Part shown: piece after piece, positions 46,380 through 57,493 of the stretch
Numbering within the stretch: the first letter of the stretch is position 1
Layout of the letters: every line of letters starts with the position of its first letter
Origin: Stenopsyche tienmushanensis
Lineage: Eukaryota > Arthropoda > Insecta > Trichoptera > Stenopsychidae
NCBI GenBank assembly: GCA_008973525.1
Contig: WACJ01000363.1
Location: 1 to 64,000, forward strand
Direction: 5' to 3'
DNA length: 64,000 nucleotides
Made by a program: the position numbers and the translations under genes
Notes under the pieces: model-generated
The model's database searches: none
What the model saw: the letters and a program-made list of their open reading frames with translations, nothing else
Told to the model about the DNA's origin: nothing

Positions 46380-46630
46380 GACCAAAACCTTATCAGTGGA
46401 CATTTGCGCTTTTTGCTGTTTTGGGCGTCTTTCCTCGCGTTATCCTCCACTCAGCTGACTGACAATTTGACTCTGAATTTTAATGATGGTTCCATGTTTC
46501 ATCCACTGTCACAAATTGTATGAAAAGTATCATTTTATGGCGTTGAAATAGCTCCAAACAGCGCTCTGAACTGTCGACCTATTGTTGTTTTTGATCGACT
46601 GTTAGAAATATTGCCATCCTACAAACTTAT
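46380..46630 (-). pseudogene. Second mariner transposase fragment
   Basis: The minus strand reads 'FVTVDETWNHH' (first catalytic block D-E-T-W), followed by 'AEWRITRGKTPKTAK', equivalent to the usual Q-W-x-x-x-G-E-x-x-P-K-x-x-K linker. It belongs to a different mariner type (DETW) from its neighbour at 46030-46325. It is short and interrupted by stops. Confidence 0.75.
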
Positions 46631-46743
46631 TGAGTGTTGAGTTATATTAATATTATATCGACACGTAATTAAATTAAAAACAGAGTTATATTGTATTTTT
46701 ATAATCTTTTGAATAGAATTCACCTAGTCTTTACCATTCACTA

Positions 46744-47061
46744 GTGGGCGTTCAATCCTTCATGGTTGTGGGTAAAGGTTTATTATATTTTACATCTATG
46801 AAAAATGCGATAACCCCAGATGATATTGAAAAATCCAGTAGCCACATTAACCAGCTAAAATTACATATGGAAAAGCGATTTGCGTATATTTTGAGCTTGG
46901 AGGTGTATGTCTGGATGAAAAATCCTTTTACCACTTATTTTGAGAGGGTTAATACGAATTTCCAAGAAAACATGTTAGAAATTAAAAATTATGTAGAAAG
47001 TATACACTTTATCAAGGAAAATAATATTTCATTTGATGATACTTGTAGAATCTGGCTTTAA
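46744..47061 (+). pseudogene. hAT/ZBED-like transposase-derived fragment
   Basis: The 105-codon frame reads 'HINQLKLHMEKRFAYIL', 'VWMKNPFTTYFERV' and 'ENMLEIKNYVESIHFIKENN', ending 'FDDTCRIWL'. The order H-x-x-x-L-x-x-x-M-x-x-R-F, then N-P-F, then L-x-x-E-x-I and a lysine/phenylalanine tail matches the segment just before the C-terminal dimerisation domain in ZBED5/SCAND3/GTF2IRD2-type hAT-derived proteins. The dimerisation domain itself is not found downstream, and no zinc finger is seen upstream. The frame has no disabling change inside it, which is unusual for this window, but the protein is clearly partial. Confidence 0.7.
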
Positions 47062-48300
47062 CGTAGTTAATTACATTTTTATCAAATAGAGAAACATTTA
47101 ACATTTGATTTTTAAAAAAAAAACCTTGATTTGATCTTCATGAAAATTGAACCAGATATCAATCAGTTTTGTAGCATCTGTCTCGAAGATTTTATTAATA
47201 ATTAATTATATAAAATTTCAATAGACTTTATACTTTAATGCATACAAGGTATACATACGATGGTTTACCTGCTGCATCCTTTACTATGGCAAAAGCTGTT
47301 TTTAAATTCCTAAATAAATATTGAAAGGATCACTTGACTAAATAATTAATTAAAGTAATTTTAATATTAAGATTTTTTTATACGTTTTCTTGGTACATAT
47401 TATCATATTTTGTATGAGTATATACATGTTTTTAATGTGGCCATTATTTTAGTTCATAAGCAATGTCTAGATTTCATGATAATAAAATCTCTTTTAGATT
47501 AAGGCTCATCAGCTACATTAACCAGTGCTTAATCTTTGAATATTTCGCCTATAAAAATTATTCAAAGAGTCTCTTCGCTAGGCAATGATGAGTTTAATTC
47601 ATGATCATTCCACAGTTAACGTCTTTATAATCGAGATGTTATGCCCCCCGAAGATGTTTTTAAGGGCATTACGCCCCGGAGTGGCTCGAAGAAGTATTCT
47701 ACAAGAATATCGTTGTAATAACCATCCTGCTGGCGTGATGGCAGATGAGATGAATTATCTCTACTGCTATCAAGGCTCGGGGATGGATATTACGGCGTTA
47801 CTCAAAACAACGGCCTACCCTGGGACATAACAACGGCATAATATCCGGAAAAGCCCCGGCAAAAGTATGTAAATTTACGTATCGTCATGCTAAGCTTCAA
47901 CTTTATGGCACATTTGCAGGGTACACATTTCATCACGAGGTAGATATTCCGATATTATTTGCGTAATAAAAACTTATTTTTTTCTCGTTCGACGTCTTTG
48001 GAGAGAAGTTTCAAAGCTCTCTGCTGCGAAAAAAATCGTTTTGGCGAGGCAACGAAATCGATTTCACTTAAAAGATAGTGATGTTATTATGACAGGATGC
48101 CTGTAGAGCGAGCAAAGTTTGAACGTAGGCACTATTGAGTTAATCTCTTGATAAATTTTACCCCCATGCATGCCTTCACTTTAAAAATCATCCTTTTATC
48201 GTACAATCCCCGTACATAAGTACACGTATTATTAAATTTTATTTATAAGAGAAGATTCGTAGGAAAGGTATTTTTAATGCCTCTCACATAAATTGAACAT
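47062..48300. other. No recognised feature
   Basis: AT-rich. A somewhat GC-richer 47585-47830 frame has no domain. Confidence 0.35.
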
Positions 48301-48301
48301 G

Positions 48302-48750
48302 TTAAATGGGCAAGACGTATATATACGTCCAACGTAAGCTGCATCGAAATTGGTTAGAACGTATATATACGTCCTCGAAATATATGTTGAATCCTAAAGC
48401 AGGCAGGACTTTTTTGTTTTTGACTTGAATTTAAGATAGGTAGCAAATGAATTTATGTATGGATATATTTTATTTTTTATTCTCTATATTTCTACATTTT
48501 ACCACATAAAGATGTGCTTTTGTTTATTGTTTTGTATTTGTTAACGTCTTTATATGTTTATGTATCTAAATAAATTAAGAAATATATGTTTTATTGATTT
48601 ATTTTATAAATTCTAAGCGTTCTTAAAAAAAATTATAGTATGAACTCACGCCAGGTGGGCGGGACGTATATATACGTCCTAACGAAAATGTGCGCGCCCA
48701 CTGTATGTTGCGTTATTGAAAAGGAATTTCCCCGCTTAACAGGTTAAAAA
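48302..48750. repeat. Region with three ACGTATATATACGT palindromes
   Basis: GACGTATATATACGTC occurs at 48314-48329 and 48663-48678, and ACGTATATATACGT at 48359-48372. The first and third sit in the same longer unit, TGGGC(aa/gg)GACGTATATATACGTCC(t)AACG, in direct orientation. TTAA occurs at 48302-48305 and again near 48739-48746. Subterminal palindromes near TTAA suggest piggyBac-like ends, but no transposase was seen. Confidence 0.6.
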
Positions 48751-49079
48751 GGAATATAATTATTTTATTCAAAAAATTTAATCAAATAGCGTCATTGACA
48801 GTCCTGATTCAGGAATCAGGACTGACTTGGATTAAGACAATTTTAAATATTAAAGCGTTTAAATACCCAAATTTGTTGGTTGGGAAACCAGAATTGAAAT
48901 CATTAAATAAATATTTAATTAAAATGAATATTATGAAATTAATCTTGAATTTTGCTCTAAGCAATTGCATTAAAGTCAAAAAATTAAGTCGAAAAATGAA
49001 ATTTTCTTTGAACACCATCACCAATTTTGTAATTTTTTTTTTCTTTTCTTGTAGGTAGGGACTATAGAAAAACATTTAT

Positions 49080-49190
49080 TCATTAAGAACCTTGTTTTAT
49101 TTTTAAATTTTAAATGAACGAAAGGTTTGAAATCGTGTCAACCAAGACACGCCCTTTTTTACATCTTATACTTTATTAACCTATAACTTA
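49080..49190 (-). repeat. Dispersed repeat E, partial copy 3
   Basis: Minus strand: 'GTTATAGGTTAATAAAGTAT' then 'GGCGTGTCTTGGTTGACACG', matching positions 100-160 of copy 1. Confidence 0.7.
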
Positions 49191-50560
49191 TTTTTTTTAA
49201 ATGTTCTGAAAATATCAATAAATATCTGGTATAAAAATGTACTTTCAAAATTATTTTTTTTGCTTTTTATCAAACTTGAAAAAAACATCCAAAATTTGCG
49301 CCTCTAGACTAGACCTCACGGGCCACTGAGATGAACGTGTTGAATAATCAATTTTTTTTAATAAAACTAAATTACATCAATATATTTTGAGATATAACTA
49401 AAAATGATGTGAAAATACCAATTATAAATCTATTTCAGTGTCAAAACTATAATAAAAATAATATTTATATTTATAAGCATTTGGAGTAGAATTATTTGCT
49501 TTCTTTAGATAGATTTAAAACATACTGTATATATTTTTTTATAAATGCTCTTTTATGTTGTTTTATAAAACCCTTGTGATAAATGTGCTTTACAAGAGCT
49601 TAAAATGAAGGTATTTTTATAAGAACTTTAATCGAGAAAGCCTTCAGGCGACAAAGTGCAGTCGGTTCCATTTGCTCTGCTGATAGTACAAGTGCATAAG
49701 AATATTTTGTTTCAAAGGACAAAGAATTATAAACTAGCATTTATACGCCATTCTTATGAGATAAGCTTTGCGAAAGCTCTGTGGCAAAAGCTTGCAAGCT
49801 CGAAAATATCTGCATATTTTCGATGTGGTTCTTTTTTATTGCGCTTATTGTTCAGACATAATTTGAATTTGAATGCAATAAGGCTCGATCTGAGATCTGC
49901 TATGCATCTTCAGATGTTGGGTGTCCAATTTACAAACACAGCGCCCTTCCTCGAATAAAACCGAGGGACAATAGAACTTTATAGGCGCAAAATAAGTGAC
50001 TATATCGAGTCGAAATAATAAGATGTTAAATTAACATTGCAATAAAACAAAAGTGTTTTACGAGTTTTGTCTTTGTGTGCTTCGGTATATATATTTTTTA
50101 TGTACAAAGTAAAGTGTCTTGTGAAAACGTCCAGTGCGTTCCGTAAAAGTGTAATGACGGTTGTAAATGTTTCTGCGGAGGAAATAAGACCGTTCCGAGA
50201 AAGTTGTTTTTCTCTTTTTTTTTGTTCTAAGACCACCCAAAGCATATATTTCTTTACGGTTTTTATTCTGGCAATGATGCCCCTCCCTTAAACACGACGG
50301 ATTGGCTCAATTTAGGAAGATATATGCGGATATAAACTATCATGACGCATTCCGAGTAATGATATTGCTAATTAAAAAAGAAAGCTCGCTCCAATGTCCT
50401 CGGTATTTTATAACATCCCTTTTAATGGGGGGCATTCCTGGATTCCAATTGTGTATAAAATATTAACTAAGCATTTCAGCATTAAGCACTGGATCTAAAT
50501 ACTAAAAAAAATAATATATTTTTAAGCTTAACGAAATATATTAAGAATCAAACAATGCTT
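49191..50560. other. No recognised feature
   Basis: AT-rich. The frames at 49656-49958 and 50000-50291 are open by chance as far as I can tell. Confidence 0.35.
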
Positions 50561-50561
50561 T

Positions 50562-50925
50562 CAGCACGCTGAAAGCTACTAAATCGAGATATTCTCGCCG
50601 AAATCTGGACGCTTGGAACAGTAGCGTAACTACTAATTGGCGAGCTTAGATGACGCCTAGAGGTAGTAAATGTCTAACCTATGTATATATATATATGTTA
50701 AGAATACATATGTCAATTTGTTATATTAACCTTTCCCTACCGGTGATGTATTTTCTACACCTCGAATCTAATAATGGGAATATCGATATGAAATATAATA
50801 GATGCGAGGTTCAGAATTTTTGTATTCCTCCATAATATAATTACGAATCACATCAAAGTATTATCGTATATAAGTATTCATCTGCAGCGACGGAAATAAT
50901 TAATTTATCAATGTAATTTCTTAAA
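50562..50925 (+). mobile_element. Deleted hAT derivative
   Basis: 50562-50900 follows 8661-8999 closely, including 'CTTTCCCTACCGGTGATGTA', 'GGGAATATCGATATGAAATA' and 'CTGCAGCGACGGAAATAA'. It then continues with 'TTTATCAATGTAATTTCTT', which in the other copy lies at 9407-9425. About 400 bp containing the dimerisation-domain frame are absent. Confidence 0.85.
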
Positions 50926-50934
50926 CTATTGAAA

Positions 50935-51010
50935 ATCCCGGTTCCGAGATCCCGGGACTGACCCTGAGATGGTCTGACGCAATCCCAAAATCCCGGGATT
51001 GAAATCGAGA
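50935..51010. repeat. Cluster of CCCGGGAT motifs
   Basis: Several CCCGG(G/T) motifs occur close together (AATCCCGG, GATCCCGGGACT, AATCCCGGGATTG) in AT-rich DNA directly after the hAT derivative. They may be subterminal repeats of another element. Confidence 0.4.
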
Positions 51011-51470
51011 CTTAGCAGATATCTAATAGTCATTTAACAATTTTTTAAGTCAATTAAAATATCACATTTTTAACATTGTAATATTATTAAATGAAAGACT
51101 TTTGGGATACATCTTTTATATTAATATATTCTTAAAATTATGCATTTCGAATCCGTTTTACAATATTTTGCTTTATAAATTATATTTTTCTAAATGCATT
51201 CAGAGTTCCCCATGGTAACCCAAATAGCACTTTCAGTAAAATTGTTTTTGGTTGAAACTCACCAGGTTTAGTTTCATGAGACGTTTTCATTTTTTTCGAA
51301 GTCAAATCTGCTCTCAAGGGACAAAATATAGCCCATAGCATTGCTTTCATTAGTGAAGGATCAGAATATAGTGGTGCGTAGATGCAATAGGGGTGTATAT
51401 TGAATTATTGACTATATTGAATATAGTGTATTAAATTAGATGAAGGAGTTTATAAGATATATTTCATTAG
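51010..51470. other. No recognised feature
   Basis: AT-rich spacer, nothing seen. Confidence 0.35.
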
Positions 51471-51471
51471 A

Positions 51472-51925
51472 TTAAAATAAGGTAACATCATCAGTTTCTC
51501 CAGCTGAAACAGACTGGGGAGTTGACGTTGCTCTGTTTAAGATTATCGAAAATGATCTTTTGCATAGATAGTATTGGATCATTTTAATAAGATATATAGG
51601 AAAAATAAGTGATATCATTTTATGGATCAGACCGCGGTGCCAAACGGTGTCGAATGCCTTTTCGATGTCGAGTAGTACCATACCGGTACTTCTCTTCATG
51701 TTAAAGTTTCTAGTAATGTGTTCAGTCAGTCTGTTCAACTGATGAGCCGTAGAGTGATTCCTATGAAAACCAAATTGCTCATTATTTATAACATTTATAC
51801 TAAGTTCATCCAGAAAGTAAACCAATCGGGCGATAATTTATCGGGTTGCTGATGTCTTTACCGGGTTTGGGCAATGAAATGTTTTTCGCCGATTTCCAAT
51901 TGGATGGGAAGTAGCCCATGCATAA
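51472..51925 (-). pseudogene. Jockey-like non-LTR retrotransposon RT fragment
   Basis: The minus strand reads 'GYFPSNWKSAKNISLPKPGK', 'INYRPIGLLS', then after a frameshift 'NNEQFGFHRNHSTAHQLNRL', 'GMVLLDIEKAFDTVWHRGL' (the first RT catalytic Asp in LDIEKAFD) and 'YYLCKRSFSI'. This order is characteristic of the Jockey clade. The frame then goes from 'SVSAGE' straight to 'TDDVTLF'. The usual AGVPQGS and following residues up to the YADD catalytic box have been lost, so the frame joins the AG of one motif to the DD of the other. 5' and 3' parts are missing. Confidence 0.92.
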
Positions 51926-51929
51926 TCAC

Positions 51930-53300
51930 TTATTAGAATAGTTATTTTAAATGGGAGAAAACATACATACATTATTTTGCATTTTTGCGATTTTTTTTTG
52001 TACTATTTTTTAATTATTATCTTGTAAATTTATCTCTCTGAAATCTCTGTCGATGTTTTAATACAATAGTTTTCACTACTTTGTGTCCTAATGAATTCAC
52101 ACAAAAAAATATGCGAAAATCATTTGTTGACGTTATTCTGTTTGCCACATTTGATTGGTTAAAATTCCGAATTTTCATGTAGTTGTAAGTAATTATTATA
52201 ATACGAAAATACGAGTATAGATTTCCTGTTGGTTTTCAACCGGTTGAAAGCCATATATAAATGGAGTATTTATGGTAAAGGCCGGTTGATGAATGGACTG
52301 TTTGATGTATTCTTACAGCGTTGTGCCACGATACAGAACTTGATCCTAGGGCTCATGAAAACCTAAATTGGGGCAAGGTAAGGAATTAAGTGAATAAAAA
52401 ATGAAGGGCCTGCACACAAAATTAGGCTGGAAGAGTGGAAGTGATGTCAAGTGGATATGCGGCCATTTGTGTAATGATCATTGGTTTCGTGTGAGGGCCA
52501 CAAGAGTGCTTGTTAAGTCCAGACAGCCGAATTTAACTGCTGGCTGTTAACTCCCGTGCAGCAGTTAGTAGGCAACATAGTGGCTGTTGGCTACAATAAG
52601 TCAAGCTGGTCCCTCCCCAGCTACGGCTCCCAACCTATTCTTGTTTTCACATTAGCAGTAATGAGCACTTATGACTCAGCCTAGAAAGCTCCAGCTACGC
52701 CGTGCACACTGCCTGAGCACGTAACTGCCTCGTGAAAATGTTTACACGTCCACACCGTGCCCGCAAAAAAAGCCCTCCACGAGTTATTTGAGGAGCAATG
52801 CAAATTGATATTTGAGAATCTGTGCTTTCGGTACATGGCTAATTTTGTTTGCGTCCTAATTGGGGATCGATCTCATTGTATGCAGTTCAGCGCACGTAGG
52901 CTGATTGATAAGCATGCATGCGGATTAAACACGCGTGATACGCGCGCAAACGATACATCGTCACGAACTCCATACTAGACAAACTCTAATATATGGGAAA
53001 CTAGCATATGATTAACCATTTATGTCTTTGACATCGATGATATTCATCGGCGATACTAAAACGCAATATATAATTGGTTTTTATGCGCGAGAAATGCTGA
53101 AAATGGATCTTAATACAAGGTAAACTTGGACTGCAAGTCTGATCTGATTTTTATGGTCAAACCAATTGACTAATTTATGATATTTAATATGCTGAATAAA
53201 CTGATAGAAATCATTTGTTAGTCGTTTTTACGTTTCTGTGGGAACGCTCAAAAAGTACATATTTTATGATGATTTAAAAAAAAGTCATTTTTTAAGCTTA
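51930..53300. other. No recognised gene; GC-richer stretch with a palindrome
   Basis: 52230-52980 is GC-richer than its surroundings. TTCAACCGGTTGAA (52235-52248) is a perfect 14-bp palindrome followed by CATATATAA (52252-52260), a TATA-like box. No convincing frame follows. The plus frame at 52757-52978 has no known domain. Confidence 0.35.
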
Positions 53301-53324
53301 TAATATAAAATAAATAAATAAAAT

Positions 53325-53450
53325 ATAAAATTTTAATATAAATCTGGTAGGAGCGATAGAAGGTTATATCTAAATAGTTTATATCAAATTTGAAGTATAT
53401 CCATTGATTAAAACTTGAGATAACATGTCAACCGTGTTGAAAAAAGTAGT
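53325..53450 (+). repeat. Dispersed repeat E, partial copy 4
   Basis: 'TATAAATCTGGTAGGAGCGA', 'AGAAGGTTATAT' and 'AACATGTCAACCGTGTTGAA' match 14720-14850. Confidence 0.75.
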
Positions 53451-53479
53451 TTTGCTAGATTTCATTTTGGTAAGACCCA

Positions 53480-53610
53480 CTCACAGTAAATGAACAATTG
53501 ATAGCATACAAGACCACGTAATTTTTTTACATAAACAATACACATCGATTCATTTGCTCTTGCTTTAGAAGGAATTGATAATTGGACAAAGACTCATTAA
53601 ATAAATAAAC
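53480..53610 (-). repeat. Repeat C-related segment (inverted mate of 42186-42310)
   Basis: Minus strand: 'AATGAGTCTTTGTCCAATTA', 'CCTTCTAAAGCAAGAGCAAA' and 'GTCTTGTATGCTATCAATTG'. Starts about 30 bp after the partial repeat E. Confidence 0.7.
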
Positions 53611-56170
53611 GTTAAGTTCATAAAATGTGTATTCAATATTTTGCATCAACATTTGTTCATGAGAAAGATAGAATGATCAAGTTTGGACATTATATAGTGT
53701 TATTGGTTCATTTGGCGGAAGAAATTGTGAAGAAACTACCCCAAATGAAGAAGAAAAAGTGTAATATGAAAATAATCCTACGAACTTATTGAGTGATGTA
53801 TTTTAATAAATATTAATTTTATATTTAAAAATGATCATATTTATATAACTTGGAATATTTCAATTGCGCTCATAACAATTTAGCAGAAAAAATGCTATTT
53901 AATTTGCAATTCAAAAGCTTTCTTGAAATTATTAAAGCTAACTATAAATATTTGCGACGGTTGAAACATGGAAATATGTTAAAGCGATTTTTGGAATTCT
54001 GGATTAAAATTTAAATATTTATGAATCAGACATTAAAATCTACCCTAAAAATATCAAATTGTTTGTATCCATGCTTAAACGTCCACATAAAGTTGCAGTT
54101 TCTGGCTCTTAAGCGCGCGTCCAATGAAGGTACTCACCCGTTTCTTATATCTATTATTATATATATGTATACCATTTTAAAAACGAAAATGTTAATAACA
54201 ACCATCTGAACGCGGCATTTTATCATTTGAAGTGACAATTGGTTGTGGCGTGATTGCCATTTTTAAATTGGAAGCAATGGGTGGAAATAATATTTATGGC
54301 ATGCGGTGCATAACTCTCATTGAAAATTCACGTTGCACAGAACTACATATAATAACTGTTTACCCGCAAAGCACAAGCACACGTCAAATAGGGTAGTTAA
54401 AAAATGTGCTTCACGCCGGCTGGTGATTAACAAAAACTGGTGCATTTTCCGTCTGCGAAAATGAACGTGTAGCGCTTCGCGTGCTTTTATAGCCATAGTC
54501 CTGGAAAATCTAAGTGTCTGCAAGAAAATTATTTTTTCAAGGTGCATTTATGAAATCACTTGTTGAGTAAATTCGCTACATTACGATTGATGCACATTAA
54601 ATATAAGGCTTACATCAGTTTAACAATGCTTTTAAATATGCAATATTTGTAAATTCGACACAGATCATCTTTATTCATCTAAACATCAATTTTTACTATA
54701 TTACTTTATTACAAATTGGTTTGAATTTGACATAAATGATGACACAATATATGTGCCATAGATCGAAAAATCATTATAGATCGATCAGCACTTGTGCCAT
54801 TTTTTCGTTAATGTTTACTGCCCAATGATACATACCTTGTATCATATTTATTTGCAGAATAATTGCGACAAATCCTTATATATTCGAGCGCTAACATTTC
54901 CACCTTGTTCTGAATTAGAAGCATTACTATCACGTCTATCAAATTTCTCGCCCTTCGTTTACAAACTGTTACACAGGCAATACACTTAAAAGCTCATTGT
55001 GTATTTAGGATAGCGTTTTGTTTCACTTAATTCGCATTTGCAAAACATTTGTGCAATTATGCAAGTGACGTTGCGCAAGTTCAAAGCTACACGTGCCTCC
55101 ATAAATTTCCCAGCGCCAACGGGAAAACCGAAATACCAGGTATTTATTCTGTTATTACTAACACAAAACCACTGAATGATGGTATTAAGCAGCGATTCTC
55201 AAAACCAACCCCGCGTTAAAAACATTGCAAAAAACTCAATCCGCCAATTTGTCGGACGTCGAATCGGTCTTTTGTCGTTTTTTTTTTTGAGGTTCAACGT
55301 CCCATCAAGCTTTATGAGCTTGTTTGAACATTTGTAGCGAGAGCTTTTCCGACTAGTTTTACTCCGTACGGCTAATCACGGAGCTTTAAGCTCTCAAAGT
55401 AAAATCATTTCCGGAATCTGTTTCGATCGCCGTAAAAATATAAATATTTGATGAGGTTTCGGTTGCAGCGAAAATTGGGAACCTCCCGTATAAATAATCC
55501 TGGCGATACAGGTAGACTAAGTTTTTGTGTGCACTTCGCGGAGGAGCCGATGGTAATTACTGCCTTGCTGCACTGCCTTTACATAACACGGCAATAAAGC
55601 TTACATCCTACCCTCGGATTAACGGTTCATTATTTTAACTCCTCTCTACTTTGTATGTACTATCTATTCCCACATAATATCATACCTCCGGAGCTTAATA
55701 GATGCTCATTATGTTTAAATACGTGCTATTATTGCTAATTCTGTTGAACTTGCAGCATGATTGAGTTTCTTTTGAATTTCTACTACGCTTTTAGGGCAGC
55801 CTATAAACAAGCGATGAAAATGTAGGGGTGTTTATTAAAAAAATGCGAAAAAACCAAACGTATTAAAATATAAAATGAAATTTTGGTTTCGTGATATAGT
55901 TATTCTATATCGGGAACATTGAATAAAAATGGTCCAAAATCAAATCTTAAACCTTTGTCAAGGGAAGTCATCTTTATTTAATTTTTTTTTTAGCTGATTC
56001 TGCCATGTTTAAGAAGTGGTTTGTCTTTAAGGTCTCGCAGTTGGGCGCACTTGCGTTTGTAAGTATTTTAGTGCACATGCACATTAGGGCACAATTTGTA
56101 ATAAACTGCTGTTTTTATTTTTATGACTTATTTTCCCATCTAACAGCACTTTATGGAGCATTTCTGTAGT
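53611..56170. other. No recognised feature
   Basis: The longest stretch without a recognised repeat. Composition is AT-rich with scattered GC-richer patches (54350-54500, 55060-55600). No supported frame or RNA gene was seen. Confidence 0.35.
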
Positions 56171-56173
56171 GTA

Positions 56174-56230
56174 GAGCAGTGCTCCGCAATATTTTCTCAC
56201 CTACGGTACACCAAAGTTCCTCCTTAAATT
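56174..56230 (+). mobile_element. hAT-like terminus
   Basis: 'CAGTGCTCCGCAATATTTTC' followed by 'CACCTACGGTACACC' resembles the common hAT (Charlie-like) start CAGTGGTTC...AACCTTTTT...CGGTACACC. Only one end is visible. Confidence 0.5.
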
Positions 56231-56302
56231 TTGTGGCAAATCAAAAGTTAAAATAATAGATATTGATTTATTTATTAATTTAAAAAAGCTTTCACCATAC
56301 TA

Positions 56303-57177
56303 CAAGGCATATCCCGAAAGTAACTACATTTTTGTATATTTTTAGAAAAATTATATTTAAAAAAAATACAGGATATTGTTGATGCACTTGTCAACTATTT
56401 TTCAATATAATTTCCATCCCGTTCAGTGCATCTGGTGAGCTGTGGTACAAGCTTCTTTATGCCCTTCTTGTAGAACTCTCCCGCCAGCTTCTTACTCCAC
56501 TTCAGAACTTCTTTCTGTACCTGTTATAATCTGAAGGCGCCAAGTTGGATACGACAATACAGAGGATGGTTCAAAACATACGAACCAAATAAATCCAAAA
56601 GCGCCTTGATGGCTAAGGCTGTTTGGGGATGGGCGTTGTCGTGCAACAAGCACACCTCTCTTGTCAGCATCCTCTTTTTATTTTAAATGCTTCTTTTGAG
56701 TTTTTTTTAAAGTTTTACAATATTGTTGTGTATTGGTGGTCTTTCTCTGAGGTAGAAATTCGACCAAAATTATACCTTTTCGGTCCCAAAACACTGAGGC
56801 AATGATTTTTTAGTCAGAGATTGTGGTTTTTAATTTTTTGGCAGATGAGGAATTGGTGTGATACCACTGTGACGACTGTTCCTTTTATTCAGGCATGTAA
56901 TGAGCTACCCACATTTCATCTCCAGTCATAATAGAACTCAGAAAATCCTCAGCTTCCAATTCAAGTCAAAGGGATCACATAACATGTCTCGCACTTGGCG
57001 TGATTTTTTGTCGACATATTTCACACAACTGGATACTACAACATGAGTTTACCTACTACCATCTTCCTGAGAAGCTCGCTTTTTCAGGAAATCTCCTTCT
57101 ACAAATCAGTATTGCCAACCCTCAAAAAACTACAGCCTCTTATGGTTACAGTACACTTACTTTCGGGATATTTTTTG
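56303..57177 (-). mobile_element. Deleted mariner, family M1 copy 2
   Basis: Both termini carry ATATCCCGAAAGTAA (56310-56324 and inverted at 57155-57169), with TA outside at 56301-56302 and 57178-57179. It is 875 bp long, longer than copy 1 (3095-3649), and keeps the 3' half of the gene. Confidence 0.92.
56395..57010 (-). pseudogene. Mariner transposase, first and second catalytic blocks to C-terminus
   Basis: Minus strand order: 'TGDEMWVAHYMPE' (first catalytic block, about 56895-56935), a stop, then 'KEQSSQWYHTNSS', 'LLHDNAHP' (second catalytic block, about 56625-56655), 'ALLDLFGSYVL', 'RIQLGAFRL' (where YSPDLAPSDYHLF should stand, so the third catalytic Asp is lost or shifted) and a tail ending in 'GNYIEK' near 56395. 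Several stops and frame changes are present. Upstream, 56940-57060 matches the segment before the catalytic block in copy 1. Confidence 0.88.
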
Positions 57178-57493
57178 TACTTAAAGAAATGAAAAAAAGA
57201 CACAATAAATTAAAAAATACATAACAAGAATATGAATAAGAAGATTAATAAAAGGTTTAATAAGTGTTTTGTCGATAATGTGTGGGTTTTTCTGACGTGC
57301 AGTTAACTTTGCAACATGGTAACTAGCTTCTAATGCTTTTTCAGAAATCCTAACGACCGAATTCATAAATTGTTTCTGTTTTTGATTTTGTTCTAAACGC
57401 CTCTGAAAATATTGTTTACCCTTTTGGTGCAACTGGGATGGTTTTAATTTAGATGACGATTTAATTTACTGGGTACAATTTACCGATATAGAG

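Noticed and set aside
48801..48822. Perfect hairpin GTCCTGATT/AATCAGGAC with a 4-nt loop
   Set aside because: Only 9-bp arms, no neighbouring signal and no repeat family; could be chance.
52235..52260. Palindrome plus TATA-like box as a promoter
   Set aside because: No downstream gene is recognisable, so a promoter role cannot be supported; kept only as a note in the region entry.
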